Shown: positions 1 to 8,261 of the stretch, one piece after another | Numbering within the stretch: the stretch's first letter is position 1 | Layout of the letters: each line of letters opens with the position of its first letter | Origin: JABMMZ01 sp044341025 | GTDB lineage: Bacteria; Bacteroidota; Bacteroidia; NS11-12g; UBA955 | DNA: 64,000 nt | Assembly (NCBI GenBank): GCA_044341025.1 | Contig: JBIISM010000007.1 | Coordinates: 57,455 to 121,454, forward strand | Direction of reading: 5' to 3' | Made by a program: the position numbers and the translations under genes | The notes under the pieces: model-generated | Told to the model about the DNA's origin: nothing | Database searches by the model: none | The model's input: only the letters and a program-made list of their open reading frames with translations

Positions 1-23
1 ATACACAGTAATCAAGTTAAGAT

Positions 24-210
24 ATTAAAAACAGGAACGACGAAGCACCACCAAATACTAGACCCTATCCCCTAAATTGATCCCGTAGCGAGACGGAACG
101 CAGTTTAGTCTCTGCTACAGGGACCCTAGTCCCTCACTTAAAACGCAATTACTTTAAAAATCGGAATAATGAGGCATCACCGAATTCTAAACCCTATCCC
201 CTATTAATCC
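24..210. repeat. Two tandem copies of a CCCTATCCCCTA-containing repeat
   Basis: Positions 24-83 and 153-210 align over about 58 bp with roughly three quarters identity. Both end in a CCCTATCCCCTA core followed by ATTnATCC. Between them, 81-94 and 108-123 form an imperfect hairpin. The second copy runs into the stop codon of the ChaN-like gene. Related CCCTA-rich blocks occur at 53024-53056, 53478-53509 and 56741-56786, so this looks like a dispersed family rather than a local duplication. Confidence 0.6.
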
Positions 211-1148
211 TTATACGTCCTCGGTACCGCCGGATCCGTAATAACAATATAATCGCCCAAACTTAAATACTGTTTCCAATCAATGTTAGGGAAAGTGGCA
301 TCAGAGCCACACGAAACCACCAAGGCTGTCGTTTTTGGTCTGTATTTTTTTAATTGGGTAACCGCTGCAAAACGCTCGTCGCTGTGGAAACGTCCGTTTA
401 CATGCATTACTTTTTGTCCTTTGTTCTGCTTTAAATGTTCAGAAATGGAATATGCCATGGTGGCATCCCATAATGATTGTGCAGTTACCAAACTAAATCC
501 ACCCATAGACACCACAGGCATTATTTTCTTTCCAGTGTCAGGCGCAGCAGAATGGCCGCTTAAGCCCATTAGCTTGTCGTAGTATGCTCCTGAAGCTGTA
601 TCGTATGGCAGTGGAGCAAAAAACAATTTGGATGCTGCAGGCAAGTCCATTAAAGCTTTCTGACCTTTACGCCCTGCCAAATTGCTGTACCGTCCTGCGG
701 CATTGGCGCACACAATCGGCAATTTATTGGTTTTAGCAAATTCCACCATCGGTTTATAGTCTTTGTAATTGCTCCATACCCTTGCATCTTTTAAAAAATG
801 TTTTTCTCTTATTCCACCTTGCAGATATTCGTCCATCACCGCTTGCACATCTCTTGTGAACATCTCCATCGACAAAGTGGTTTTTGCGCCAAATTTACGG
901 TACATCAACTCATATGTTTTTTGTTCTAAATAATGGGTAACTGAATCGTTGTGTTCTTCTCCAAAAAACAAAACATCTGCATTGGCCATGTCTTCCACAA
1001 TTTCATTGAGTGTTACTTCTTTTCCTAGCTTCACAGAATAAATTCTATAATTGGCCTCGCTTAGTTGGGCATTGAGTTTTCCCATAAAACCAAAGCATAA
1101 AATAAGGGCTAAAAAACCAAATGGCGTAAGTAATTGTTTCATTTTCAT
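204..1148 (-). CDS. ChaN family (haem-binding uptake, Tiki-fold) secreted protein
   Basis: The 314-residue product starts with a basic n-region, a hydrophobic stretch and a likely cleavage after KLNA, so it is probably exported. The mature part opens with a beta strand and the motif FFGEEHNDSVTH near residues 61-72, matching the GExH signature of the ChaN/TraB/Tiki superfamily. Later segments (MEMFTRDVQ, PIVCANAAGRY, VMHVNGRFHS) fit the rest of that fold. ChaN homologues are described as haem-binding lipoproteins or possible metallohydrolases; no lipobox cysteine is visible here, so soluble periplasmic location is more likely. No iron-uptake genes lie nearby to support a haem role. Confidence 0.75.
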   Translation of the reverse strand: MKMKQLLTPFGFLALILCFGFMGKLNAQLSEANYRIYSVKLGKEVTLNEIVEDMANADVLFFGEEHNDSVTHYLEQKTYELMYRKFGAKTTLSMEMFTRDVQAVMDEYLQGGIREKHFLKDARVWSNYKDYKPMVEFAKTNKLPIVCANAAGRYSNLAGRKGQKALMDLPAASKLFFAPLPYDTASGAYYDKLMGLSGHSAAPDTGKKIMPVVSMGGFSLVTAQSLWDATMAYSISEHLKQNKGQKVMHVNGRFHSDERFAAVTQLKKYRPKTTALVVSCGSDATFPNIDWKQYLSLGDYIVITDPAVPRTYKD

Positions 1149-1333
1149 TCTAAAAATAGTGTGCTCAAATATAGACTTAAAATAAAATTTAATCGGTTTT
1201 AAAAAGTTTCTGAAAAATATTTCTAAAGTTTTGCAACATTTTTACATCTTATGGTGTCTAATACAAAAAGAGATCGTGATTTTTCTCGTTTTTGAATCTG
1301 TATATTTTTTTTATAATTATTTTGATTGTGTGT

Positions 1334-1367
1334 GAGCGTTCCTTTACAAAAGGAACGCTCCTTTTTT
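1334..1367 (+). terminator. Strong hairpin with T-tract, no gene immediately upstream
   Basis: A perfect 12-bp stem (1334-1345 with 1349-1360, sequence GAGCGTTCCTTT and its complement) closes a 3-nt loop and is followed by CTTTTTT. This is a classic intrinsic terminator on the plus strand. The upstream gene runs the other way and the asparaginase reading frame begins only about 70 bp later, so the hairpin must end a short RNA or act as a leader attenuator. Confidence 0.6.
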
Positions 1368-1432
1368 ATGCGCTTGTTTTTTTCATTTTAAATTCTAGTT
1401 TTGTATGGCATCGAAGTCAATTGTCATATAAC

Positions 1433-2452
1433 ATGAAACGCAGAGAATTAATTAAAACCATTGGCCTAGCTGGCCTTGTTTTTGGCTTGAAAAAAACAGC
1501 CTTTGCCGCACCGAGTAAATCTCGAAAAGGCCCTATTGTTTTGAGTACTTGGTTCAACCAATCGCAAACTGCGAATGTAGCAGCTTGGAATATTTTAGAA
1601 AACAAAGGCAAAGCGCTAGATGCCGTTGAAGCTGGTGTTCAAGTGAGTGAAAACGACGTTAACAATTGCTGTGTTGGCTTGGGCGCAAACCCCGACCGCG
1701 AAGGCCATGTTACCCTCGATGCCAGCATCATGAACCACAAATTTCAAATCGGCGCAGTTGCTGCTATGGAGCGAATTAAAAGCCCAATACATGTTGCAAG
1801 ACAAGTAATGGAAAATTCTCCCCATGTGTTTATCGTTGGAAAAGGCGCTCAAGAGTTTGCAGTTTCTCAAGGGGCCAAACTGGAAGAAGAAACCCTTAGC
1901 GATCATGCTCAAAAATCATACAACGAATGGCTTAAAAAAAGCGAATACAAACCTCTAATAAACATCGAAAAAAACCATGGACCACAAATGCCTATGGAAC
2001 TTGAATCGGGCGAATTTAACCACGACACCATAGGCATGATTGCAATGGATGAAGAAGGCAATTTAAGCGGGGCTTGCACCACCAGTGGCATGGCATTTAA
2101 AATGCGTGGACGGGTTGGCGATTCTCCTGTTATTGGCGCTGGTTTATACGTTGACAACGAAGTCGGCGCTGCCACTGCAACCGGCCATGGAGAAGAGGTT
2201 ATTCGTATTTGTGGCAGTTTCTTGGTGGTTGAATTTATGCGCCAAGGATATAGCCCTGAACAAGCATGCAAAAAAGCGGTTGAACGCATACAAAAAGCGA
2301 CGCCAAGAAACCCTAAAGACATTCAAGTCGGATTTATTGCTATTAACAAAAAAGGCGAATATGGTTCTTATGCCCTCCAAGATGGATTTGATTATGGCGT
2401 TACTGAATTAAACAAGAGCACCTACCAAGTAAAATCTAAATTTATTTTATAA
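1433..2452 (+). CDS. N(4)-(beta-N-acetylglucosaminyl)-L-asparaginase (glycosylasparaginase)
   Basis: An Ntn-hydrolase that cleaves the GlcNAc-Asn bond of N-linked glycan remnants. I chose the ATG at 1433 because it gives a Tat-type leader (MKRRELIKT, hydrophobic core, cleavage near AFAA); the reading frame stays open upstream to 1292, but that part contains a terminator hairpin. Family hallmarks: the conserved glycine/asparagine-rich start (STWFNQSQTANVAAWNIL), GLGANPDREGHVTLDASIM, and the autoproteolytic site HDTIGMIAMD, whose threonine becomes the nucleophile, followed by GACTTSGMAFK and TATGHGE. Length (339 residues) is normal. cutC follows after 2 bp, so the two are probably co-transcribed. 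A link to glycan salvage with the GH92 enzyme at 48747 is inference. Confidence 0.9.
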   Translation: MKRRELIKTIGLAGLVFGLKKTAFAAPSKSRKGPIVLSTWFNQSQTANVAAWNILENKGKALDAVEAGVQVSENDVNNCCVGLGANPDREGHVTLDASIMNHKFQIGAVAAMERIKSPIHVARQVMENSPHVFIVGKGAQEFAVSQGAKLEEETLSDHAQKSYNEWLKKSEYKPLINIEKNHGPQMPMELESGEFNHDTIGMIAMDEEGNLSGACTTSGMAFKMRGRVGDSPVIGAGLYVDNEVGAATATGHGEEVIRICGSFLVVEFMRQGYSPEQACKKAVERIQKATPRNPKDIQVGFIAINKKGEYGSYALQDGFDYGVTELNKSTYQVKSKFIL

Positions 2453-2454
2453 AA

Positions 2455-3162
2455 ATGATACAATTGGAAATTGCTTGCAACAGCTATCAGTCGTGCCTTA
2501 ATGCAGTAAATGCAGGGGCGAACAGAATCGAACTTTTTGAAAACCTGGCAGATGGGGGTTGCACACCCTCGTTTGGAATGCTTAAAAAAACGAGTCAATT
2601 AAGTTTGCCCATTTATGTGATGATCCGACCCCGTGCTGGAAATTTTCATTACACAAATGAGGAGATTGATATTATGCTAGAAGACATAGAAGTTTGCAAA
2701 CAATTTGCTATTAAAGGAATTGTTTTTGGTTGCTTAACCGCAAGTGGTGAAATTGACAAGGCGCTTAATAAAAAACTCTTAGACGCGTGGAATGGCCCAG
2801 CCACTTTCCACCGTGCCATCGACCGAAGCAATAATTACCAAGAAGCTGCGAAGGATATCTGTAATCTAGGATTTGAACGCATACTTAGCAGTGGCGGCGC
2901 ACTTCATGTGATGGACGGACTTGAAAATTTAAAAAAAATACAAGCTGATTTGGGCATGCATATTCACATAATGCCCGGCGCAGGTGTTTCTGTGAACAAT
3001 GCAAAAAACATAATTGAACATACTGGCTGTAAAGAAATCCATGCCACTTGCAAACAAAGCATTCGCTCTATGGAAGGCAGTGCAAACTTAGTATTTAACG
3101 ACAGCGAAACCATTAGCAATTACGATGAGATAAGCGAACTCGTGTCCGCTTTAAAAGAATAA
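2455..3162 (+). CDS. cutC: CutC family protein (copper homeostasis)
   Basis: A 235-residue TIM-barrel protein of the CutC family. Recognisable segments: the N-terminal strand with AGANRIELFENLADGGCTPS, MIRPRAGNF, FGCLTASGEID, TFHRAIDR, ERILSSGGA and the C-terminal MPGAGV. CutC has been linked to copper tolerance, but its biochemical role is unsettled. The gene begins 2 bp after the glycosylasparaginase stop, which implies one transcript; that pairing does not point to copper. The whole family core is present and there is no sign of damage. Confidence 0.92.
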   Translation: MIQLEIACNSYQSCLNAVNAGANRIELFENLADGGCTPSFGMLKKTSQLSLPIYVMIRPRAGNFHYTNEEIDIMLEDIEVCKQFAIKGIVFGCLTASGEIDKALNKKLLDAWNGPATFHRAIDRSNNYQEAAKDICNLGFERILSSGGALHVMDGLENLKKIQADLGMHIHIMPGAGVSVNNAKNIIEHTGCKEIHATCKQSIRSMEGSANLVFNDSETISNYDEISELVSALKE

Positions 3163-3164
3163 TT

Positions 3165-3263
3165 ATGTCTATTACAGACATTATTTTTTGGACATTTGCA
3201 TTGCTGTCAATCCTACTGAGACATGAAACTTTTGGTAAGAATTTAAACTTTATAGAAGACTAA
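3165..3263 (+). CDS. Short ORF downstream of cutC, possible gene fragment
   Basis: An ATG two bases after the cutC stop opens a 32-codon frame that ends one base before the stop of the convergent gene. The peptide starts with a hydrophobic helix (ITDIIFWTFALLSILL) then a basic tail. It could be a small membrane peptide or the truncated front of a larger membrane protein. There is no independent support for translation. Confidence 0.25.
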   Translation: MSITDIIFWTFALLSILLRHETFGKNLNFIED

Positions 3264-5831
3264 TCAACGCAACAAATTAAACGTACCTCTTATGGTCCGT
3301 TCTTTGCCGTCACAACCTGTGTAGCGCACCAAGAAAACATAGACGTCTTGAGGTGCTAACTGGTTTTTGTTAAACCCATTCCAATTGATATTTGAGGCCT
3401 CGCATTCGTAAATTTGTTCGCCCCAGCGGTTGTAAATTTTTAAGTTGTAGGGAGAAGATAAATTGCTGTATTTATTTTCAGGGAAAAAATCGTTGACCCC
3501 ATCTTCATTGGGTGTAAAGGCATCGGGCATAAACAATTCATTTGGCACTGCATCAGGATTGGACGTAACATTAATGCTGTCTTGTGCAATACAACCAATA
3601 GCATTTTTAACCAATACCGTAAACTTACCTTTGTTGTAAGAACGAATGGCTTGGCTGGTTTCTCCAGTATTCCACAAGTATGAATTCATGCCTGAAATGG
3701 CATTTAAATCAATAAAGGAAGAAATGCAAATTTGGGTGTCATTGCCTAGGCCTGGATCTAAAACAGGGAATTGAAAAATAGCCATTGAATCGGATTCAAT
3801 GCATCCATCAACCGACACAATGGTTAATTTGTATTTTCCGGCTGTTTGAGCAACGGTATAATCGAGCGAAGAAGCATCTTGCCATTGGTATGACTTAAAA
3901 AATGTTTGGGCTCTAACGGTGCGCAATATGGGTCCGCAATAAAATGTATCCGGACCCAACTCAAGACCCGTATTTATGAAGGTTAAAGTGGCAGAGTCAA
4001 AATGATTGCAGTACTTATTGCTTACCCAAACACTGTATTTCCCTTCAACACCTACTGAAATACTTGCCGAGCTTGCCCCGTTGCTCCATAAATATTTTGA
4101 TTCTGCTTGGGTACTTAAATCTGTATTTAATGCATTGAGTAGCACACTGGTATTTCTGCAAAACAAAGTGTCACGCAAATCAAACATTGGTGGCGGATAT
4201 TCAATGAAGTCGATTGTATCTTTTGAAAAACAATTGTTTGTGTTTGAAACTTCCAAAATATATTTACCTGGAGTCGAAATGTATAGGGTATCTGACACGT
4301 GCCCATTTCCCCAGTTGTATGTCTTATAATTTGATGGCCCTTGATGGTAAAAGGGTGCAAAATCATCTGCACATATCACCGTATCAGGCCCAAGATCCAC
4401 TTTACTTAAATCATTTTGAAAAACAACGGAATCGACTGCCACACATGGATCATCAGAAACCTTTAACCAATAAACACCTGCCTTAGAAACATTGATACTT
4501 ATACCAGTATCGCCTGTATTCCAAAGCTTTTGCTTGTTTTTGAAATTGCTGCTTAATGTTGTTTGAAATGGACCACAATACAAGGTATCATTCGGAAGTA
4601 TTACATCAAAATTAGGCTTTACTATAACTTCATTGTAAAACGTATCTGCGCATACACTGGTTCTTGCAACCAAACGCACTGAATAATTTCCTGCACTGTC
4701 GTATTTGTATTTAGGTGATTTTACATTGGAAGTATCACTGGCTGTAGAGACTACGCCAAAATCCCAAGAAAAACTGGTACCGCCTTGGCTAAAATTAGAT
4801 ATATTTAACTCCGTTTCTGAACATGCTACAGAAGGGGTATAGAAAGCAGAAACAACTTCAAAAACACAAATAATGGCATTGAATTGAACGTCTCGTTTGG
4901 TCTCGCCAATTAAAACCCCATTGCGGTATTCCAATACTTTTATACCAATAACAAATTGTCCTGCAACGGTTGGTGTTAAGGTCAACTTACCTGTTTTCCT
5001 ATTAATTGATAAGGTAGGGTTTCCATCAATTTGATTGTTCGGCGCATATCCATTTGCAGAGGACCATGAAACATTTTTAAAGTTGATCGGGTTGGTGGCT
5101 GCATTCCCTGATGGAATTGGAGACGTTGAGCTTGCGCCTGTAAAGGGTGTAAACAATTCATACACCAATGAATCACCATCGGCATCGGTAGCACTATGAT
5201 CGAAGGTTAAAGGCGCATTAAGACAAATAAAAGTTGGCGGGGTGAATTTAAACTTTGGACTATTGTCTTTACTCACCAAAGCACTACCAGGAATCTTTGT
5301 CCAGTAAGTTGCACCAGTCGTTCCTGGATTTAGGATGTTGGTGGTTGTTGAATTTCTGCAGCACCTCTCAAAGGATACCACATAACCCAGATTGTTGGCA
5401 GGCAAACTTAAGTTCATGGTGTAAACGTATTTGTCTACACAGACATTCGGCACATTTTTTATGCATTTATAAGAATTATCAGAAACACGAAATGGACCTG
5501 TTCTTGAATTATTTAAGGTATAACTATTATACCGTGTATAGTTGGTGGCATTAACTCTAAAAACATTGAAAAAAGCTGTTTTATCTTGCTCTATGGCATT
5601 GGTATTGGTTGACTTGCAATCAACAAACAAGTTCATGGTTATGGTGTAGTTAACATTCCCATTGGAAGTCCCTGTGTAGGTGTACAACATTTCACCTCCA
5701 ACAATATGGGCCGACTGAGCCTGAAAAGCAATGAATAAAACGCCAATAAGAAGCAACAATTTTTTAGCAGCAAATGAAGTTCCTGTTTGTTTAAAATCAA
5801 TATGTCTTTGTATTATTTTAATAACGCTCAA
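3264..5831 (-). CDS. Secreted PKD-repeat protein with T9SS type B (gliding-motility) C-terminal domain
   Basis: An 855-residue surface or secreted protein. A hydrophobic signal segment near residues 23-41 ends before AHIVGGEMLYTYTG, a start typical of large Bacteroidota adhesin-like proteins. The middle holds Ig/PKD-type beta domains: FSWDFGVV (PKD signature), then repeated modules with LGPDT...YxWNTG and Cys pairs. The last 90 residues are the CHU_C/TIGR04131 sorting domain, with FMPDAFTPNEDGVND, IYNRWGEQIYE, WNG and a final TFNLLR, which directs export by the type IX system. Likely an adhesin or matrix protein; the ligand is unknown. It converges with cutC. Confidence 0.85.
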   Translation of the reverse strand: MSVIKIIQRHIDFKQTGTSFAAKKLLLLIGVLFIAFQAQSAHIVGGEMLYTYTGTSNGNVNYTITMNLFVDCKSTNTNAIEQDKTAFFNVFRVNATNYTRYNSYTLNNSRTGPFRVSDNSYKCIKNVPNVCVDKYVYTMNLSLPANNLGYVVSFERCCRNSTTTNILNPGTTGATYWTKIPGSALVSKDNSPKFKFTPPTFICLNAPLTFDHSATDADGDSLVYELFTPFTGASSTSPIPSGNAATNPINFKNVSWSSANGYAPNNQIDGNPTLSINRKTGKLTLTPTVAGQFVIGIKVLEYRNGVLIGETKRDVQFNAIICVFEVVSAFYTPSVACSETELNISNFSQGGTSFSWDFGVVSTASDTSNVKSPKYKYDSAGNYSVRLVARTSVCADTFYNEVIVKPNFDVILPNDTLYCGPFQTTLSSNFKNKQKLWNTGDTGISINVSKAGVYWLKVSDDPCVAVDSVVFQNDLSKVDLGPDTVICADDFAPFYHQGPSNYKTYNWGNGHVSDTLYISTPGKYILEVSNTNNCFSKDTIDFIEYPPPMFDLRDTLFCRNTSVLLNALNTDLSTQAESKYLWSNGASSASISVGVEGKYSVWVSNKYCNHFDSATLTFINTGLELGPDTFYCGPILRTVRAQTFFKSYQWQDASSLDYTVAQTAGKYKLTIVSVDGCIESDSMAIFQFPVLDPGLGNDTQICISSFIDLNAISGMNSYLWNTGETSQAIRSYNKGKFTVLVKNAIGCIAQDSINVTSNPDAVPNELFMPDAFTPNEDGVNDFFPENKYSNLSSPYNLKIYNRWGEQIYECEASNINWNGFNKNQLAPQDVYVFLVRYTGCDGKERTIRGTFNLLR

Positions 5832-5913
5832 ATATACTATAATACAAATAAACCAACAGATAGTTTTACAACTAAAAAGTCAATTGGCTTTAAAAAGAAC
5901 TCTTTGGCTAAAA

Positions 5914-6092
5914 CTATTTTTCCAACCAAAGTTGCCTATATTCTGAATCTGGATCATAGGTCTTGGCTTGTTTATCAAGGTTGAAAGCCCTTCCATTACG
6001 AGGGTCGTTGCCTGCGCAAGCTGCAAAGGCTCATGATCGAGCAAACGCAAATCGCGTTTAAACCATACAATATTGATTTCTTGTTTTGGCAT
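5914..6092 (-). pseudogene. Cryptochrome/photolyase remnant: N- and C-terminal ends fused by internal deletion
   Basis: From the ATG at 6092 the first 23 or so codons encode INIVWFKRDLRLLDHEPL, the standard beginning of a deoxyribodipyrimidine photolyase/cryptochrome. One base out of frame, near 6010-6020, the sequence continues as DPRNGRAFNLDKQAKTYDPD then SEYRQLWLEK and a TAG stop at 5914-5916, the standard C-terminal end of the same family. More than 400 codons that should lie between (antenna domain and FAD-binding domain) are missing. A single internal deletion of a resident gene explains this. In the N-terminal frame the ORF runs on to 5880, but that tail is out-of-frame sequence. Confidence 0.85.
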
Positions 6093-6210
6093 TTTCTAAC
6101 CCCTGTAGGCATGTAAATGCAAGAGGTAGAATAAGAAACGCATAAGTGAGGATTTAGTTTAAAAAACTTTAAATTTTAAAAAAGACCGTGCATATTTAAC
6201 TCCTAGACAA

Positions 6211-6218
6211 TACATTTG
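6211..6218 (+). promoter_or_regulatory. Bacteroidota -7 promoter element (TACATTTG)
   Basis: The octamer fits TAnnTTTG and lies 57 bp before the ATG of the short ORF at 6276. No clear -33 TTTG is seen at the right spacing, so this is a weaker call than the promoters listed further on. Confidence 0.35.
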
Positions 6219-6275
6219 TAAAACTGTTACATTTAAAAATTTGATTCTAAAAAAATAAATAGTTAAACAAAAATA

Positions 6276-6377
6276 ATGGCAAAAGATTTTACAAAATACT
6301 CTATCGCGGGCGTTGCACAAGGACTAGGAAAAGAAAGATTAGTTCAGAAAATTATTGAAGATTATATAAAAAAATAA
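6276..6377 (+). pseudogene. 33-codon N-terminal fragment of an unidentified protein
   Basis: The peptide begins MAKDFTKYSIAGVAQGLGKE and ends IIEDYIKK before TAA at 6375-6377. Its sharp, well-formed start (preceded by AAAAATA and a possible promoter) and abrupt stop look like the first part of a longer Bacteroidota protein cut off by recombination; the inverted repeat at 6381 begins 3 bp after the stop. I do not recognise the parent family with confidence. Confidence 0.4.
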
Positions 6378-6380
6378 TCC

Positions 6381-6395
6381 GTTAGCGGTAAGTTT
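6381..6395 (+). repeat. Left arm of a 15-bp imperfect inverted repeat around the lipoprotein gene
   Basis: GTTAGCGGTAAGTTT here is the reverse complement of AAACTTAGCGCTAAC at 7305-7319 except for one base. The pair encloses exactly one gene (6421-7299). Confidence 0.6.
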
Positions 6396-6420
6396 GTCCA
6401 ACAATATTAAAACATTTTAA

Positions 6421-7299
6421 ATGAGAACAATACAACAGAATATTTGCAAATTTATTTTTATGAGGTTATTGATGTTATTTACATTAATTTTTTTCTCGTG
6501 TAACAAGGACAACACGACAGAGCATAATACGCCTGTGGCTTATAGAAAAACAAAGACTATTACTTATAATAATATTAATGTTGACGTTGTAATTGACAAA
6601 CCGGCATTAAATGAAGTTGATGTCTTGTTGGTATTCCACGGCACCGTTATGTATGATAGCAGCATTATGACTGCTGCCAATAATACACTTGACAAATTCA
6701 AGAGTATTTTAGATAGAAATGATATGATGATTGTAAGCGTTGCATATCCCCAAGAAAATGTACTATTAGGTGACAATATTGTTCAAGGCGAAGCTGCCTT
6801 GTTATGGTTGAAAAATAAAGCAAGCCAAGAATTAGGAATAACCGTAAAAAAGGTATTTTTAGGTGGACATTCACAAGGAGGCTATATGGTAACACGACTT
6901 AATACGATGCATCAAACAGATGGCGTAATTGCTAATGCACCAGGACCATTAAACCTTGTTTATAGATGTCAATTAGAAGAAAATGGGCAAATTCAATCTG
7001 GTGCTGTATGTACCAAACTAAAAAATGTGTATGGAACTACCTCTAACAACCCAAACGCGTATTTTCAAAGGTCATTACTTAATTTCAAAAATGGTTTCAA
7101 GTCTGACATTTTATTTGTTCAAGGACTTAATGACACGCCCATTCAAATGTACTCGTGGCCAACTTTTAAACAAGATGTACTAAGTTGTACAAGTTGTAAG
7201 AACAGACAGTTTGTTGAGATTACTGGTGGTGAACACGGCTCTCTATTCGAAAGTTCAACTGCAAAGACCGAATTCAATAACTTCATAAATAGCCACTAA
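6421..7299 (+). CDS. Alpha/beta-hydrolase lipoprotein
   Basis: A 292-residue exported protein with a lipoprotein signal: hydrophobic stretch LLMLFTLIFFSC with the lipobox cysteine at residue 27. The ATG at 6460 (residue 14) is an alternative start with a shorter n-region. The mature enzyme has the alpha/beta-hydrolase order: strand VDVLLVFHGT (oxyanion-hole HG), nucleophile elbow GGHSQGG with Ser as nucleophile, a candidate acid in FVQGLNDTP, and the final His in GGEHGS. This resembles dienelactone-hydrolase/PHB-depolymerase type esterases; substrate unknown. It is the only gene between the 15-bp inverted repeats at 6381 and 7305, which suggests it arrived as a unit. Confidence 0.7.
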   Translation: MRTIQQNICKFIFMRLLMLFTLIFFSCNKDNTTEHNTPVAYRKTKTITYNNINVDVVIDKPALNEVDVLLVFHGTVMYDSSIMTAANNTLDKFKSILDRNDMMIVSVAYPQENVLLGDNIVQGEAALLWLKNKASQELGITVKKVFLGGHSQGGYMVTRLNTMHQTDGVIANAPGPLNLVYRCQLEENGQIQSGAVCTKLKNVYGTTSNNPNAYFQRSLLNFKNGFKSDILFVQGLNDTPIQMYSWPTFKQDVLSCTSCKNRQFVEITGGEHGSLFESSTAKTEFNNFINSH

Positions 7300-7304
7300 G
7301 GATA

Positions 7305-7319
7305 AAACTTAGCGCTAAC
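7305..7319 (-). repeat. Right arm of the 15-bp imperfect inverted repeat
   Basis: AAACTTAGCGCTAAC; partner of 6381-6395 with one mismatch. It begins 6 bp after the hydrolase stop codon and contains the internal palindrome TTAGCGCTAA. Confidence 0.6.
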
Positions 7320-7375
7320 AAGGGTTTTGCATCAGTGTGGCATTAGTATCCAGCTGAACATTTTTAACTAAATGG

Positions 7376-7612
7376 ATGGATACTTTTGAGGCTATGCGCA
7401 TGCTTCGTGTTAGCCGTCGTACTATTGATAATTACATCAAAGCCGGGAAACTCACTCCAGTGAGAATCAGCAAACGAAATCACTTTGCCATATCCCAAGT
7501 ACAAGGTTTATTGCATGTTCCGGAATCTTCTAATATCAAAAGCTACAAGGAAGACATTCGGTTTATGCTGCAAAGAGTAGCGAAATTGAATGAGATGGGT
7601 GGATATTGGTAG
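7376..7612 (+). CDS. Small excisionase-like helix-turn-helix protein
   Basis: A 78-residue DNA-binding protein. Residues 1-40 (TFEAMRMLRVSRRTIDNYIK then AGKLTPVRISKRN) are a MerR/excisionase-type winged helix-turn-helix of the HTH_17 kind, followed by a short helical tail. Similar proteins act as recombination directionality factors or as small regulators. The N-terminus starts directly at the HTH with no preceding residues, so it may be truncated; an alternative ATG at 7372 is in another frame. It precedes the AbiE-type antitoxin. Confidence 0.55.
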   Translation: MDTFEAMRMLRVSRRTIDNYIKAGKLTPVRISKRNHFAISQVQGLLHVPESSNIKSYKEDIRFMLQRVAKLNEMGGYW

Positions 7613-7635
7613 TTATTGCATGAATTTTCCTATTT

Positions 7636-7669
7636 TTTGCATGCAATTCAAAAAATATCTGTACTTTTG
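7636..7669 (+). promoter_or_regulatory. Bacteroidota promoter for the AbiEi-type antitoxin
   Basis: TTTG at 7636-7639 and TACTTTTG (TAnnTTTG) at 7662-7669 are separated by 22 bp. The ATG at 7680 follows 10 bp after the -7 box, so the mRNA would be nearly leaderless. This favours 7680 over the upstream ATG at 7590. Confidence 0.6.
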
Positions 7670-7679
7670 TATCAAAGAA

Positions 7680-8261
7680 ATGAATTTGCTCCGTCAACAT
7701 ATCAAGCAGGGTGAGGTATATCGCCGTTCTGATCTGGAATATTACTCCACGGCCATAGATAGACATTTGGCTCAATTAACCAAAGACGGAACATTGGTAA
7801 AATTAAACCAAGGATTGTATTACGCGCCAAAGCAATCCAAATTTGGTGTTGTTCCGCCGGATGACCGCCAAGTAGTAGAAAGTTTTCTGAAGGACGAAGA
7901 TTTTCTTTTGGTATCCCCAAATAGTTATAATTCGTTAGGACTAGGCCTAACACAACTTTACAATTCCACATGGGTATATAACCATAAGCGCAAAGGCGAA
8001 TTTCAACTCAACGGAAAGACTTTTGAATTCAAACTGAAATCATCATTTCCCAAGAATATCACAAGAGAATATCTACTTGTTGATTTATTAAACAACATGG
8101 AAAATCTTGCGGAAGACCAATCTCAAACTTTGGATAAATTACCAAATAACATGAGCAGCTTTAATGCTGATGCATTAATGAAGGCAACTCAACTTTATGG
8201 AAAAGGCAAAACAAAACGTAAATTAAAATCAATCGTTCGAAACATACTCCAGCATGCTTGA
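7680..8261 (+). CDS. AbiEi/DUF6088-type antitoxin (orphan)
   Basis: The 193-residue protein begins MNLLRQHIKQGEVYRRSDLE, a winged helix, followed by LTKDGTLVKLNQGLYYAP, the hallmark of AbiEi-like antitoxins and DUF6088 proteins. The rest (LLVSPNSYNSLGLGLTQLYN) forms the antitoxin domain that in type IV AbiE systems counteracts a nucleotidyltransferase toxin and autoregulates the operon. I chose 7680 because a promoter lies at 7636-7669. The toxin frame starts inside the last codons of this gene (ATG at 8254) but is cut after 12 recognisable codons, so this antitoxin has no complete partner here. Confidence 0.72.
   Translation: MNLLRQHIKQGEVYRRSDLEYYSTAIDRHLAQLTKDGTLVKLNQGLYYAPKQSKFGVVPPDDRQVVESFLKDEDFLLVSPNSYNSLGLGLTQLYNSTWVYNHKRKGEFQLNGKTFEFKLKSSFPKNITREYLLVDLLNNMENLAEDQSQTLDKLPNNMSSFNADALMKATQLYGKGKTKRKLKSIVRNILQHA

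Noticed and set aside
1292..1432. N-terminal extension of the glycosylasparaginase frame
   Set aside because: It has no family similarity, contains the terminator hairpin, and would bury the Tat-type leader that begins at 1433.
6381..7319. Integron cassette with attC sites
   Set aside because: GTTAG/CTAAC termini are suggestive, but no attC-sized hairpin with paired inner boxes is seen and no integron integrase is present; kept only as an inverted-repeat observation.
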